NCBI GenBank assembly: GCA_003695555.1
Contig: RFIU01000338.1
Coordinates: 1 to 6,371, forward strand
Direction: 5' to 3'
DNA from: Alphaproteobacteria bacterium
GTDB lineage: Bacteria; Pseudomonadota; Alphaproteobacteria; Sphingomonadales; Rhodothalassiaceae
Length of the DNA: 6,371 nt
The position numbers were made by a program, and so were the translations under genes. This document shows, one piece after another, positions 6,280 to 6,371 of the stretch (positions within the stretch are counted from its first letter, which is position 1; every line of letters begins with the position of its first letter). Below the pieces are notes generated by a model, which ran no database searches, was not told the DNA's origin, and was given only the letters and a program-made list of their open reading frames with translations.

Positions 6280-6320
6280 GCGGGCGGGCAGCCGTCAGGG
6301 CTTGCCGGCCGCACCGCCCG
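6235..6320 (+). repeat. Repeat copy B: inverted, diverged copy of A
   Basis: This is the reverse complement of 5968-6053 with mismatches at 6275, 6276, 6286 and 6310 (82 of 86 identical). It contains the end of the forward rdgB fragment and a copy of the hemW start (GTG at 6266-6268 and codons to about 18). In the hemW frame, 6286 (GCA to GCG) and 6310 (GCG to GCC) are silent. Bases 6275-6276 change codon 4 from Val to Thr, and the last rdgB residue from Gly to Asp, while keeping the stop. The copy breaks off into C at a shared GCCCG (6316-6320). Confidence 0.88.
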
Positions 6321-6366
6321 CTCAACCGTCGTCACCGGCTGGCCCCGCAGTCCGGTTCGAAGGCCG
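6316..6366 (-). repeat. Repeat copy C: direct repeat identical to part of A
   Basis: These 51 nt are identical to 6003-6053, offset by exactly 313 nt. Past 6366 the sequence (CCCCG) departs from A. It instead matches the reverse complement of the rdgB sequence just left of copy B (6230-6234). Copy C is therefore probably the one joined to the native, minus-strand rdgB lying beyond the window. A second hemW-like GTG occurs at 6335-6333. It leads into an unrelated frame that ends at 6102 and should not make HemW. Confidence 0.85.
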
Positions 6367-6371
6367 CCCCG
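6322..6371 (-). CDS. rdgB: Probable native rdgB (XTP/dITP diphosphatase), last 15 codons and stop
   Basis: On the minus strand from the window edge, the frame reads GRPSNRTAGPAGDDG and stops with TGA at 6324-6322. It is the same C-terminal tail as the forward rdgB fragment ending at 6279, except Gly for Asp at the last residue. The bases at the edge agree with rdgB coding sequence (6230-6234, inverted). The natural reading is that full-length rdgB continues beyond the window in the same direction as hemW. No conserved catalytic motif is visible here, so the assignment depends on the repeat relationship. Confidence 0.5.
   Translation of the reverse strand, partial: GRPSNRTAGPAGDDG

Larger units (their letters stand above)
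6230..6371. repeat. Long inverted repeat (hairpin) at the right edge, formed by copies B and C
   Basis: Positions 6230-6287 are the reverse complement of 6314-6371 at 56 of 58 positions. The two mismatches are 6275/6326 and 6276/6325, and the spacer is 26 nt (6288-6313). The right arm runs to the last base of the window, so the true palindrome may be longer. It arises because the rdgB-end/hemW-start segment is present forward (B) and then reverse (C). Confidence 0.92.

Noticed and set aside
6102..6335. 77-codon minus-strand frame beginning like HemW (VTTVERA)
   Set aside because: Only the first seven codons resemble the HemW start. The rest is antisense to repeat B and the rdgB fragment, so it is a by-product of the rearranged copies.
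5968..6371. Insertion sequence or site-specific invertible switch
   Set aside because: No transposase or recombinase is encoded, there are no terminal target duplications, and the repeat arms consist of rdgB and hemW coding sequence, so a dedicated mobile element is not supported.

Overview
The window is high-GC DNA with tightly packed housekeeping genes, most likely from an alphaproteobacterium. Pointers are the hslV-hslU overlap, a def-fmt-truA cluster, a hemW gene apparently next to rdgB, and an OmpW-family porin. No mobile element, CRISPR array, tRNA or rRNA is visible. The truncated hslV at the left edge, and a right edge that stops inside a repeat, suggest a complete short contig or a cut from a draft or metagenome assembly.

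Layout. Positions 1-1406 (+) hold the last 18 codons of the HslV protease and the whole HslU unfoldase, joined by an ATGA overlap. Positions 1407-1613 are the upstream region of an OmpW-family outer-membrane protein (1614-2303, +). This region contains an FNR/FixK-type half-site pair and a leader hairpin. A strong rho-independent terminator (2334-2368) lies between ompW and the convergent minus-strand genes. Positions 2376-6022 (-) read hemW, def, fmt, truA. Def and Fmt are the formylation/deformylation pair of translation initiation, TruA pseudouridylates tRNA anticodon arms, and HemW is a radical-SAM-family heme chaperone. fmt and truA overlap by GTGA, so they are probably translated together.

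The unusual part is 5968-6371. It contains three alternating-orientation copies (A reverse, B forward, C reverse) of the sequence spanning the 3' end of rdgB and the 5' end of hemW. Between A and B lies the C-terminal part of rdgB (XTP/dITP diphosphatase) on the plus strand, opposite to hemW and pointing away from it. If rdgB and hemW were originally codirectional, this is a 313-bp inverted insertion between them. It could be a small tandem-inversion duplication with short-homology junctions, or a fold-back or strain-mixture assembly chimera. Copy B differs from A at four bases. Two of these are silent third-position changes in the hemW frame, which hints that B comes from a separately evolving allele. 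I lean slightly towards an assembly or amplification artefact, but a real rearrangement cannot be excluded from sequence alone.

Apart from that structure and the probable oxygen-responsive control of ompW, the genes look ordinary. I found no convincing new multi-gene system.
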